From: Sphingomonadaceae bacterium
GTDB lineage: Bacteria; Pseudomonadota; Alphaproteobacteria; Sphingomonadales; Sphingomonadaceae
NCBI GenBank assembly: GCA_013001755.1
Contig: JABDLY010000052.1
Location: 1-33,202, forward strand
Reading direction: 5' to 3'
DNA: 33,202 nt
Positions within the stretch are counted from its first letter, which is position 1. Each line of letters opens with the position of its first letter. The position numbers were made by a program, and so were the translations under genes. The notes under the pieces are model-generated. The model was not told the DNA's origin and searched no databases. It saw nothing but the letters and a program-made list of their open reading frames with translations. Positions 20,510-29,231 of the stretch are shown here, piece after piece.

Positions 20510-21370
20510 GTGGCCGAATATGAAGACGGTGTCTGGTGGTCGAACGACGGGTTGCGGCTGCATTATCGCGCCTATGCCGGGCCGGCCGGCAAGCCGCCGA
20601 TCCTGTGTCTCCACGGGCTGACGCGCAACGCGCGCGACTGGGAGCCGGTCGTCGAGCGACTGGCGGGCGATTGGCCGATTTTCTGCCTCGACATGCGCGG
20701 GCGCGGCGAGAGCGCTTATTCGCCCGATCCGATGACCTATAATGGACTGGTCTATGCCCAGGATATCGAGGCCTTCCTGCTCGACCGGAAGATCGAGCGC
20801 TACATTTCGTTCGGGACGTCGATGGGCGGGATCATCACGATGCTGATGGCGGGGACGCGGCCCGAACGTTTCGCCGGGGTTCTCCTCAACGATATCGGGC
20901 CGGTCGTCGAGGAGGCGGGACTCGATCGCATTCGCGGCTATGTCGGCAAGGGCGGGCAGTTTCCGACCTGGCTCCATGCGGCGCATTATCTGCGTACGGG
21001 CTTTTCGGATACCTATCCCGGTTGGGCGCTCGAAGACTGGCTGGCGATGGCGAAACGGCTCTGCAAGCTGACGCAATCGGGCCGGATCGGTTTCGATTAC
21101 GACATGCGGATAGCCGAACCGCTGCGCGTCGCGGCCGGCGATTCGGGAATCGATATGTGGGCGGCGTTCGAAGGGCTGAAAGACACGCCGGCGACTGTCG
21201 TGCGCGGCGAAAAATCGGATATTCTCTCGGCCGCCACCGCTGAGGAGATGCAGCGGCGCAAACCCGATCTCGAGATCGTCGAAGTGCCCAATGTCGGTCA
21301 CGCACCAGTGCTCGACGAACCGGCCGCGATGGCCGCCATCGACGCCTTGCTGTCGCGGGTTGCGGTTTGA
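20510..21370 (+). CDS. Alpha/beta hydrolase
   Basis: LCLHGLTRNARDWEPVV, FGTSMGGIIT nucleophile elbow, VRGEKSDIL, NVGHAPVLDEP. GTG at 20510 preceded by AGGAGG; upstream in-frame ATG at 20471 would overlap the selO start. Confidence 0.9.
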   Translation: MAEYEDGVWWSNDGLRLHYRAYAGPAGKPPILCLHGLTRNARDWEPVVERLAGDWPIFCLDMRGRGESAYSPDPMTYNGLVYAQDIEAFLLDRKIERYISFGTSMGGIITMLMAGTRPERFAGVLLNDIGPVVEEAGLDRIRGYVGKGGQFPTWLHAAHYLRTGFSDTYPGWALEDWLAMAKRLCKLTQSGRIGFDYDMRIAEPLRVAAGDSGIDMWAAFEGLKDTPATVVRGEKSDILSAATAEEMQRRKPDLEIVEVPNVGHAPVLDEPAAMAAIDALLSRVAV

Positions 21371-22494
21371 GCGAACCAGTCCGCATCCTCCACCTCCACT
21401 CGACCTTCATGCTCGGTGGGAAGGAGGCGCGCGCCGTCCAGTTGATGAACCATTTTGGCGGCAGGGCGCGCCACACGATCCTCAGCGCCGTGCCCGATGC
21501 GCTGGCGGCGCGCGAGGCGATCGACCCCGGCATCGCGGTGAACTTTCCGGAAGAGGCACCGCCGCTTGCTGGCAAGCCGGGGCTGGCGCGCTATCGCGAC
21601 ATTCGCGCCTATATGCGACGCTTCGATCTGGTGCTGAGCTATAATTGGGGATCGATGGACGGGGTGATGGCGCATCGGCTCGGCGGCGCGGGCCTGCCGC
21701 CGATTGTTCATCATGAGGACGGTTTCAACGCCGATGAGTCGGAAAAGCTCGACTGGAAGCGCAATGCTTTCCGCCGGCTGGCCTTTCCAACGCTTTCGAA
21801 ACTGGTGGTGCCGTCGAACCGGCTGCGGACGATCGCCCGCGATGTGTGGAAACAACCCGATAGCCGGGTCGAGCAGATCGCCAACGGCATTCCGGTCGCG
21901 CGCTATTCCGAACCGCCCGAACCGGGCGCGATTCCCGGCTTTGTTCGCTCGGACGATGATGTCGTCATCGGAACCGTGGCGGGTCTGCGCGAAGTCAAGG
22001 ATATTCCCCGCCTCGTCCGCGCGGTGGCGATGTTGCCCGATCGGGCGCGATTGGTCGTTGTAGGGGAGGGGCCCGAGCGTGAGGCGATCGAAACCGAAGC
22101 GCAAAGATGCGGGATAGCGGACCGCGTGCTGCTCGCCGGGTTCCTCGACCGGCCGTGGCGCTATGTCGGCCATTTCGATATTTTCGCGCTGTCGTCGAAA
22201 AGCGAGCAATTCCCGATATCGGTCGTCGAAGCGATGGCGGCGGGGTTGCCGGTGGCCGCGCCCGATGTCGGCGACGTCCGTTCGATGATTTCGGGACCAA
22301 ATCGGCGCTTTATCGGCGGCTCGCTGGCCGAGTCGCTCACTGCCTTGGTAGCGGACCGGCAGTTACGCGCGGATTTGGGCGCGGCCAACCGATCCCGAGC
22401 CTCCGCCGATTTCGACGAAGCGGCGATGTTTGCGCGCTATCGCCAAGTTTATGGGGACATTTTGGGCGACCCGGGCGTTCTCTGTCCTGAATAA
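21367..22494 (+). CDS. Glycosyltransferase (GT4-like)
   Basis: VPSNRLRTIARDVW, IGTVAGLREVKDIPRLVRAVAMLPDRARLVVVGEGPER, GFLDRPWRYVGHFDIFALSSKSEQFPISVVEAMAAGLPVAAPDVGDV. TTG start overlapping the upstream TGA. Confidence 0.9.
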   Translation: MSEPVRILHLHSTFMLGGKEARAVQLMNHFGGRARHTILSAVPDALAAREAIDPGIAVNFPEEAPPLAGKPGLARYRDIRAYMRRFDLVLSYNWGSMDGVMAHRLGGAGLPPIVHHEDGFNADESEKLDWKRNAFRRLAFPTLSKLVVPSNRLRTIARDVWKQPDSRVEQIANGIPVARYSEPPEPGAIPGFVRSDDDVVIGTVAGLREVKDIPRLVRAVAMLPDRARLVVVGEGPEREAIETEAQRCGIADRVLLAGFLDRPWRYVGHFDIFALSSKSEQFPISVVEAMAAGLPVAAPDVGDVRSMISGPNRRFIGGSLAESLTALVADRQLRADLGAANRSRASADFDEAAMFARYRQVYGDILGDPGVLCPE

Positions 22495-22552
22495 AAAATT
22501 CGCAAGGGCGCGCCAAAGCGCCTATATGCGCCAAAACGCGGGTCGGAGTGAT

Positions 22553-23956
22553 ATGTTCAAAGGGTTGCAATCCATCAATTATGGCGGACGCGAGGTCCTG
22601 CCGCTTATCGAGGGCGGCAAGGGCGTTGCGGCCACCAATCACATGAGTTCGGGCGCCTGGGCCGCTGCGGGCGGTATCGGGACGGTATCGGCGGTCAACG
22701 CCGACAGCTATGACGAGCAAGGCCGTGTCATCCCGCAAATCTTCCACGAAAAAACGCGCAAGGGCCGTCACGAAGAGTTGATCCAATACGCCATCGACGG
22801 CGCTGTCGAACAGGTGCGCCGCGCCTTCGAGGTCGCCAATGGCAATGGCGCGATCAATATCAACGTGCTGTGGGAAATGGGCGGCGCGCAGAATGTGCTC
22901 CACGGTGTGCTCGAAAAGACCAAGGGGTTGGTATCGGGTGTCACCTGCGGCGCGGGGATGCCCTACAGGCTATCCGAAATCGCCGCGCAATATGAGGTTC
23001 ACTATCTGCCGATCATCAGCTCGGCGCGTGCTTTCGGGGCGCTGTGGAAGCGCGCCTATTCCAAGGCTGCGGAATGGCTTGGCGCCGTCGTCTACGAAGA
23101 CCCGTGGAAGGCCGGCGGTCATAACGGGCTCTCAAATGCCGAAGATCCCGAAGATCCGCAGGATCCCTATCCGCGCGTAAAGGCGCTGCGCGATACGATG
23201 CGTGAGGGCGGTATTTCGGACGATTTGCCGATCGTGATGGCGGGCGGCGTCTGGTATCTGCGCGACTGGGAGAACTGGATCGACAATCCAGAGCTTGGCC
23301 AGGTCGCCTTCCAATATGGAACGCGCCCACTGCTGACGCAGGAAAGCCCGATCCCGCAGGCGTGGAAGGATGTGCTGCCGACGCTCGAAGAAGGCGATAT
23401 ACTGCTCCACAAATTTTCGCCGACCGGCTTTTATTCTTCAGCCGTTTATAACACTTTCCTGCAAAATCTTGAGTCGCGATCTGAGCGTCAGATTGCGTTT
23501 TCGCTCGAAGCCGCCGGCGATCATCAATATCAGCTCGATGTCGGAGTAAAGGGCAAGAATTTCTGGGTGACGCGCGGCGATCTGTTGCGCGCCCGCGAAT
23601 GGGACGCGCTCGGCTTTCGCATGGCGCTCAAGACGCCCGATAACACGCTGGTTTTCGTGACACCCGAAGAGGCGGCGATCATCCGCAAGGATCAGGCCGA
23701 TTGCATGGGCTGCCTCAGCCACTGCCAGTTCTCGTCATGGAAGGACAAGGACAACAACACGACGGGCAAGCTCGCCGATCCGCGATCGTTCTGCATCCAG
23801 AAGACGCTACAGGATATCGTCCATGGCGGGTCGATGGAGCATAATCTGATGTTTGCGGGGCATAACGCCTATAATTTCAAGACCGACCCCTTCTATTCGA
23901 ACGGCTTTGTCCCGACCGTCCAGCAACTTGTCGATCGGATCGCGACCGGCGATTGA
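22553..23956 (+). CDS. Nitronate monooxygenase / 2-nitropropane dioxygenase-like protein
   Basis: IEGGKGVAATNHMSSGAWAAAGGIGTVSAVNADSYDEQG, GLVSGVTCGAGMPYRL, PIVMAGGVWY, QVAFQYGTRPLLTQESP. ATG at 22553 with upstream GGAGTG. Confidence 0.88.
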   Translation: MFKGLQSINYGGREVLPLIEGGKGVAATNHMSSGAWAAAGGIGTVSAVNADSYDEQGRVIPQIFHEKTRKGRHEELIQYAIDGAVEQVRRAFEVANGNGAININVLWEMGGAQNVLHGVLEKTKGLVSGVTCGAGMPYRLSEIAAQYEVHYLPIISSARAFGALWKRAYSKAAEWLGAVVYEDPWKAGGHNGLSNAEDPEDPQDPYPRVKALRDTMREGGISDDLPIVMAGGVWYLRDWENWIDNPELGQVAFQYGTRPLLTQESPIPQAWKDVLPTLEEGDILLHKFSPTGFYSSAVYNTFLQNLESRSERQIAFSLEAAGDHQYQLDVGVKGKNFWVTRGDLLRAREWDALGFRMALKTPDNTLVFVTPEEAAIIRKDQADCMGCLSHCQFSSWKDKDNNTTGKLADPRSFCIQKTLQDIVHGGSMEHNLMFAGHNAYNFKTDPFYSNGFVPTVQQLVDRIATGD

Positions 23957-23960
23957 TGCC

Positions 23961-24323
23961 ATGTTGGCCGAGCGCATCTGCTGGATCGTCCTCGCGCTCA
24001 TTCACGTAACGCCTGCCGCTACACTCTTCGCGCCATCCTTGCTGTCGCGGCACTATGGTATTGATGGCGGGTCGGATATCGTGCTGTTGCTCCAGCATCG
24101 CGGCGCGCTCTTCGGGGTTGTCGCCGTCGCCTGTATCTGGGCGGCGTTCGCGCCGGGTGTATCGAAACTCGCTGTGGCGATTGCAGCGGTTTCGATGCTG
24201 AGCTTTCTCGGGCTCTATTTGACGGCCGGACCGCCGCATGCATTGCGCGGCATTGCCATTGCCGACCTGATCGGCCTGCCTTTTCTGCTCTATCTCGGCT
24301 GGCGCGCGTTCATCGCTGCCTGA
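23961..24323 (+). CDS. Small polytopic membrane protein of unknown function
   Basis: About 120 aa; MLAERICWIVLALIHVTPAATLF..., several hydrophobic segments; starts 4 nt after the upstream stop codon, in the same orientation. Confidence 0.75.
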   Translation: MLAERICWIVLALIHVTPAATLFAPSLLSRHYGIDGGSDIVLLLQHRGALFGVVAVACIWAAFAPGVSKLAVAIAAVSMLSFLGLYLTAGPPHALRGIAIADLIGLPFLLYLGWRAFIAA

Positions 24324-24326
24324 GTC

Positions 24327-25637
24327 CTATTCCCAGTCCCATGCCTTTTCGCCATGCTGGCCGAGATCAAGGCCGTTATGTTCGTCCTCCTCGGTCGCGC
24401 GCATCGGGAAGACAATGCCGACAAGCCAGGCAAGCGCGGCGGTGGCGAAGGCCGACCACAGCGCAACCGCGCCGATGCCCGTCAACTGGGTGACAAGCTG
24501 CGAGACCATCGAATTGCCGCCGGCATAACCGACACCGCCAAGGCTTGGCGCGACGAACACCGCCAATAATAACGCGCCGAGCATCCCGCCAACGCCGTGG
24601 ACCGCGAACACGTCGAGCGAATCGTCGATCTTGAAGCCGCGCTTCACAAGCCCGACGGCGACGAAGCAGATCGCACCGGCCAGCACGCCGAGCGCCATCG
24701 CGCCACCTATGCCTACAACATTGGCCGCCGGCGTAATCGTTGCGAGACCGGCGATGACGCCCGTCGCGACACCGACACCAGTCGATTTGCCGAAACGGAT
24801 TTTCTCGATCAGCGCCCAGGTCAGCGCCGCAGCGCTCGCCGCGACATGGGTGTTGAGGATCGCCGCGCCGGCATCGAAATTGGCGGCGAGGCCCGATCCG
24901 CCGTTGAACCCGAACCAGCCGACCCAGAGCATCGCCGCGCCGGCCATCGTCAAGGCGGCGCCATGCGGCGGAATCATTTTCTCGGGAAAGCCTTTGCGGC
25001 GGCCCAGCAGCAGCGCGACGACAAGAGCCGAAACGCCCGCCGTCGTATGGACGACGATACCGCCGGCAAAGTCCATTACACCGAGCGCCGCGAGCCAACC
25101 ACCGCCCCAGACCCAGTGCGCGACCGGAATGTAAACGATCAGCAGCCAGAGCGCGGAAAACGCCATCACCCAGCCGAAGCGCGCGCGCTCGACCCAGGCG
25201 CCGATCATCAGCGCGGGCGTGATGATCGCGAAGGTCATCTGGAACAGCGCGAAGCTTGTTTCGGGGATCGTTGTGCCGGGGAAAACTTCGCCAAGGCCCG
25301 AAAGCATCGTCAGACCAAGCCCACCGATAAAGGGCGAGCCTTCGTCGAAGACGAGACTGTAGCCGACGGTAACCCAGATCAGCGAAACGAGACAGGTTAT
25401 GCCGAAACATTGCATGACGACCGAGAGAAAGTTCTTGGTTCGCACAAGTCCGCCGTAAAAGAGCGCGAGCCCCGGCAAGGTCATGAACAGCACCAGCGCG
25501 CTCGCCGTCAGAATCCAAGAGGCATCGCCCGAGTTCATGATCACCGGCGCGGTTGGCAGAGCTGCCGCGGCAAGCGCCGGCTGTGCGCCGACAAGCGTCA
25601 GCAACGGGACGAGGGTATTACGCAGGGCGAGTTTCAC
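24327..25637 (-). CDS. amtB: Ammonium transporter
   Basis: MTLPGLALFYGGLVRTKNFLSVVMQCFGI, AGGIVVHTTAGVSALVVALLLG, DSLDVFAVHGVGGMLGALL; N-terminal signal-like segment. Confidence 0.95.
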   Translation of the reverse strand: MKLALRNTLVPLLTLVGAQPALAAAALPTAPVIMNSGDASWILTASALVLFMTLPGLALFYGGLVRTKNFLSVVMQCFGITCLVSLIWVTVGYSLVFDEGSPFIGGLGLTMLSGLGEVFPGTTIPETSFALFQMTFAIITPALMIGAWVERARFGWVMAFSALWLLIVYIPVAHWVWGGGWLAALGVMDFAGGIVVHTTAGVSALVVALLLGRRKGFPEKMIPPHGAALTMAGAAMLWVGWFGFNGGSGLAANFDAGAAILNTHVAASAAALTWALIEKIRFGKSTGVGVATGVIAGLATITPAANVVGIGGAMALGVLAGAICFVAVGLVKRGFKIDDSLDVFAVHGVGGMLGALLLAVFVAPSLGGVGYAGGNSMVSQLVTQLTGIGAVALWSAFATAALAWLVGIVFPMRATEEDEHNGLDLGQHGEKAWDWE

Positions 25638-25701
25638 GAAGCTTCCCCTTAAACTGGTCTGTTTGATTAGCTATGCGAGCGCGCGGCTTTGCTCAACGTT
25701 C

Positions 25702-26691
25702 TTATACCCAGCCTTCGAGGACCTGATCGGGCGGACGATGGCCGTCGGCCCAGATGCGGATATTGGCAATCACCTTGTCACCCATCGCCTCGCGGCCTTC
25801 GAAGGTCGCCGAACCGAGATGCGGCAGCAGCACCACATTATCGAGGCCGAGCAGGCGCGGTTCGATTTCGGGTTCGTTCTCGTAAACGTCGAGTCCCGCG
25901 CCAGCGATCTGGCCGTTTTCGAGGACGGCGGCGAGCGCGGCCTCGTCGATAATCTCGCCGCGCGCCGCGTTGATGACGTAGACATCGCGGCCAAGCAGGC
26001 CGAGCCGCGCTTCGTCGATCAGGTGATGTGTCTCACTGGTATAGGGGCAGTTGATCGTCAGGATATCTATTTCGGCGAGCATGTCGTCGAGATCGTCATG
26101 CCATTGCGCATCGAGCGTCTGTTCGACGGCTTCGGGCAGCCGGTGGCGGTTGTGATAATGCACCGAGAGGCCGAAGCCGCGCGCGCGCCGCGCGATCGCC
26201 TGTCCGATACGGCCCATGCCGATAATGCCGAGGCGTTTGCCGTTGACCCGGTGGCCGAGCATGCCGGTCGGTCTCCAGCCTTGCCAGCCACCCGCGCGCA
26301 CCAGTTTTTCACCCTCGGCAAGGCGGCGGGGGACCGACAGGATGAGCGCCATCACCATATCGGCCGTATCTTCGGTGAGCACGCCGGGCGTGTTGGTGAC
26401 GATCATGTTCTTCGCCCGCGCCGCCGACAGGTCGATATGATCGACGCCGACGCCGAAATTGGCGATCAGTTTGAGCTGGTCGCCTGCTGCTTCGAGGATA
26501 TCCGCCGAAATATCATCGGTGACCGTCGGGACGAAGACTTCGGCGCGCGCCACGGCATCGCGCAGCTCGTCTTCGGTCATCGGCGTGTCGTCTGCGTTGA
26601 GTTCGACATCGAACAATTCGGCCATCCGCGCTTCGACGGCAGAGGGCAGTTTCCGGGTGACGATCGTCTTTGGGCGCTCGATTTGGGACAT
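25702..26691 (-). CDS. D-2-hydroxyacid dehydrogenase (glyoxylate reductase-like)
   Basis: GMGRIGQAIARRARGFGLSVHYHNR, NAARGEIIDEAALAAVLENGQIAGAGLDVYENEPEI, LLPHLGSATFEGREAM. Start taken at ATG 26691 (MSQIERPKTIVTRKLP). Confidence 0.92.
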   Translation of the reverse strand: MSQIERPKTIVTRKLPSAVEARMAELFDVELNADDTPMTEDELRDAVARAEVFVPTVTDDISADILEAAGDQLKLIANFGVGVDHIDLSAARAKNMIVTNTPGVLTEDTADMVMALILSVPRRLAEGEKLVRAGGWQGWRPTGMLGHRVNGKRLGIIGMGRIGQAIARRARGFGLSVHYHNRHRLPEAVEQTLDAQWHDDLDDMLAEIDILTINCPYTSETHHLIDEARLGLLGRDVYVINAARGEIIDEAALAAVLENGQIAGAGLDVYENEPEIEPRLLGLDNVVLLPHLGSATFEGREAMGDKVIANIRIWADGHRPPDQVLEGWV

Positions 26692-26804
26692 AGCGACGAT
26701 GAATTGGCCGCAACCCGCTGAACGGTCAAGCACCTGACGTCTTGATCGTATGGCGCGGCTCGGCCTATTTGCGCTAGCAAGCCTGCCAAAAGGGGACATT
26801 GTGT

Positions 26805-27284
26805 ATGCGTTTCGTTGCGTTCTTGATCGCGTTGCTCGCCATGCTGGCGGCGCCGCTGCCTGCTGCCGCGCAGGATCGCGAAACCCCGTATTGGGCGTCT
26901 ATCTCGGCTGACCGGGCGCGGATGCGCACCGGGCCGGGCACGAATTTTCCGACGAGCTGGCTGTATCGCCGCTCGGGCCTTCCTGTGCGCGTCGTCGAAG
27001 TCTACCGGAACTGGCGCAAGGTCGAGGACCCGGACGGGACGCAGGGCTGGATGATCGTGAATCTGTTGAGCGCGGATCGTACGGCGATGATCGAGGGCGA
27101 TATCCGACCGATGCGCGCTTCGCCCGAGGCCGGCTCTCGCATCCGTTATCGTGCCGAACCCGGCGTTGTCGGGCGCATCCGCAATTGCCGCCGCGGCTGG
27201 TGTGAATTCGATGTGCGGGGGCGTGTTGGTTACGTCGAAGCCGCGCATCTTTATGGTGTGGCCGAAGACGAAAGGATCGAATAG
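26805..27284 (+). CDS. SH3-domain (bacterial SH3-like) exported protein
   Basis: Signal peptide MRFVAFLIALLAMLAAPLPAAAQ; RMRTGPGTNFPTSWLYRRSGLPVRVVEVYRNWRKVEDPDGTQGWM typical of SH3_4/YgiM-like domains. Confidence 0.87.
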   Translation: MRFVAFLIALLAMLAAPLPAAAQDRETPYWASISADRARMRTGPGTNFPTSWLYRRSGLPVRVVEVYRNWRKVEDPDGTQGWMIVNLLSADRTAMIEGDIRPMRASPEAGSRIRYRAEPGVVGRIRNCRRGWCEFDVRGRVGYVEAAHLYGVAEDERIE

Positions 27285-27347
27285 CGCGATCCTTGACGGC
27301 GTTAGCGGAGAAGACCTGTTTCGAATGCGCCCGGCCTTTTCGATAGC

Positions 27348-28118
27348 GTGTTGGCGATCGCACCGGTCTGGCGCGCGATCGGCGGCGCGGTGCTCGGCGC
27401 GATCATCGGCAGCTTTCTCGCCACCCTTGTTGTGCGATGGCCAACGGACAAAAGCGTCGTCGCCGGCCGATCGCGATGCGATGGCTGCAATCGCGCGCTT
27501 CGCCCTCATGAGCTGATCCCGCTCTTCTCCTACCTGATACATCGCGGGCGCTGCGCGCGCTGCGGCGCGCGAATCGATCCGGTGCATTTTCTGGCCGAGC
27601 TTGTCGCGGCCGGGATTGGCGCAGCGTCATTCCTGTTCCTGTCCGGCGTTGCTGCGATTACCGCTGCGCTGCTCGGCTGGGCGTTGCTCGTGCTGGCGGC
27701 GCTAGATCTCAGGCATTTCTGGTTGCCCGACCGCATCACCTTGCCGCTCGTTTTCGCCGGCCTCGGTTTTTCCTTCTTGCCGGGCGGAGCCGCGCCGCTC
27801 GATGCCGCTATTGCAGCAACCGCCGGCTTCGCACTGCTTTTCCTGCTCAACACGCTTTACCGTATGCTCAGGGGGCGGGACGGACTGGGGTTAGGGGACG
27901 CGAAGCTGTTTGCTGCTGCGGGAGCCTGGTTAGGCTGGCAGTTGCTGCCCTTCGTCCTACTGTTGTCGAGCGCCGCGGCGCTGATCGCTATCGCTATTCG
28001 GGCGCTACGCAGCGGGGCACCGTCGGTTACGGAGAAATTTCCGTTCGGCGCCTTTCTCGCGGTATCGATATGGGTGGTCTGGGTCGCTGAGGATTCGCTG
28101 CGACACTATATCGGCTAG
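27348..28118 (+). CDS. Prepilin peptidase (A24 family, type II secretion/type IV pilus)
   Basis: CDGCNRALRPHELIPLFSYLIHRGRCARCGARI tetracysteine region, DLRHFWLPDRIT and GLGLGDAKL catalytic Asp motifs, multiple TM segments; GTG start. Confidence 0.92.
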   Translation: MLAIAPVWRAIGGAVLGAIIGSFLATLVVRWPTDKSVVAGRSRCDGCNRALRPHELIPLFSYLIHRGRCARCGARIDPVHFLAELVAAGIGAASFLFLSGVAAITAALLGWALLVLAALDLRHFWLPDRITLPLVFAGLGFSFLPGGAAPLDAAIAATAGFALLFLLNTLYRMLRGRDGLGLGDAKLFAAAGAWLGWQLLPFVLLLSSAAALIAIAIRALRSGAPSVTEKFPFGAFLAVSIWVVWVAEDSLRHYIG

Positions 28119-28141
28119 TACGATTTGGATCACGAGCGAAT

Positions 28142-28315
28142 ATGAACGATCCGATGAGGGGCAGGATCAGAGAGTTATTGCGCGTCGACAGTGAAGCCGA
28201 AACTTCGACCAAGCGGCTTTTGGCGATCGTGGGCGTCGGCGCGGCACTGTTGTTGCTCACGCTCTGGCTGTTCAGCGGCGGCGTTACAAGACATTGGAAT
28301 GGCATGAGTCATTAA
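28142..28315 (+). CDS. 57-aa single-TM small protein (absent from the supplied ORF track)
   Basis: ATG at 28142, TAA 28313-28315: MNDPMRGRIRELLRVDSEAETSTKRLLAIVGVGAALLLLTLWLFSGGVTRHWNGMSH; lies between prepilin peptidase and gspC. Confidence 0.6.
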   Translation: MNDPMRGRIRELLRVDSEAETSTKRLLAIVGVGAALLLLTLWLFSGGVTRHWNGMSH

Positions 28316-28382
28316 ACCGTCCTAAAAGGCTTCTAATCGTGTAACTTTGGCCGCATGGCGGGGACGGACCTTAGGATTTTCT

Positions 28383-29231
28383 ATGCGCTTATCGCTTGAC
28401 GCCCGGGCACAGCGGCTTGTGCGACGGCTGCCACGGACCACCATCTATTCGGCGTTGGAGATTTTGCTCCTCACCGTTTTGGCCGTCCAGTGCGCGCGGC
28501 TCGTCTGGGCGGTGGTAACGCCGGTCGGGCCATTGGGCGATTGGCGCAGCGATGGCGGCATGACTGTGTTGGCCACGCCCGACAGCGCCTATTTCGAGAG
28601 CTTCGATCCGTTTTTCCGGCTCGAGGGAGGCGGCGCTGTCGTCGTCACCGATCTCAATCTGCAGCTTTTCGGTATCCGCGAGGACCGCGCGACCGGACGC
28701 GGTTCGGCGATCATCGCGACGCCCGATGGCGAACAGAACAGCTATCTGGTGGGCGACGAGGTGATGCCGGGCGTCATCCTCCACGCCGTCGATTTCGATT
28801 CGATCACGATCGAACGCGGCGGCGTGCGCGAAACCGTCTTTCTCGACCAGTCGAGCGCGCCGCCGGTTCCGAGCACGGCTGCCGCAGCGCCAGTGATTGC
28901 GCCCACAGCGACGCCCTCGCGCACAGCGCCCGCGCAAGCGACCACGCCGCAGACGGTGACACCGAGCCAATTGGCGCGTGGAACGCAAATCTCGCCGCGC
29001 CGCGAGGGCAACCGCCTGACCGGGATTATCCTCCAGCCGACCGATGACGGCTCCGCCTTGGCATCGGCGGGCTTCCAGCCGGGCGATGTGATCGTCGCTA
29101 TCGATGGCGAGCCTATTCAGGATATGGGGCAGGCGGCTACCTTCGCGACGCGGATGGCAAGCGGCAATGCGATGGTCCAGGTCGAACGCGGTGGCGAGAC
29201 GGTCTCGGTTCGGGCAAGGGTCGCCCAATGA
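28383..29231 (+). CDS. gspC: Type II secretion system protein C
   Basis: N-terminal TM, periplasmic HR-like domain (LNLQLFGIREDRATGRGSAIIATPDGEQNSYLVGDEVMPGVILHAVDFDSITIERGG), C-terminal PDZ (FQPGDVIVAIDGEPIQD). Confidence 0.92.
   Translation: MRLSLDARAQRLVRRLPRTTIYSALEILLLTVLAVQCARLVWAVVTPVGPLGDWRSDGGMTVLATPDSAYFESFDPFFRLEGGGAVVVTDLNLQLFGIREDRATGRGSAIIATPDGEQNSYLVGDEVMPGVILHAVDFDSITIERGGVRETVFLDQSSAPPVPSTAAAAPVIAPTATPSRTAPAQATTPQTVTPSQLARGTQISPRREGNRLTGIILQPTDDGSALASAGFQPGDVIVAIDGEPIQDMGQAATFATRMASGNAMVQVERGGETVSVRARVAQ

Noticed and set aside
26692-26804. TCAAG...CTTGA short dyad between the hydroxyacid dehydrogenase and SH3 genes as an operator
   Set aside because: Five-base arms are too short to support without comparative data.
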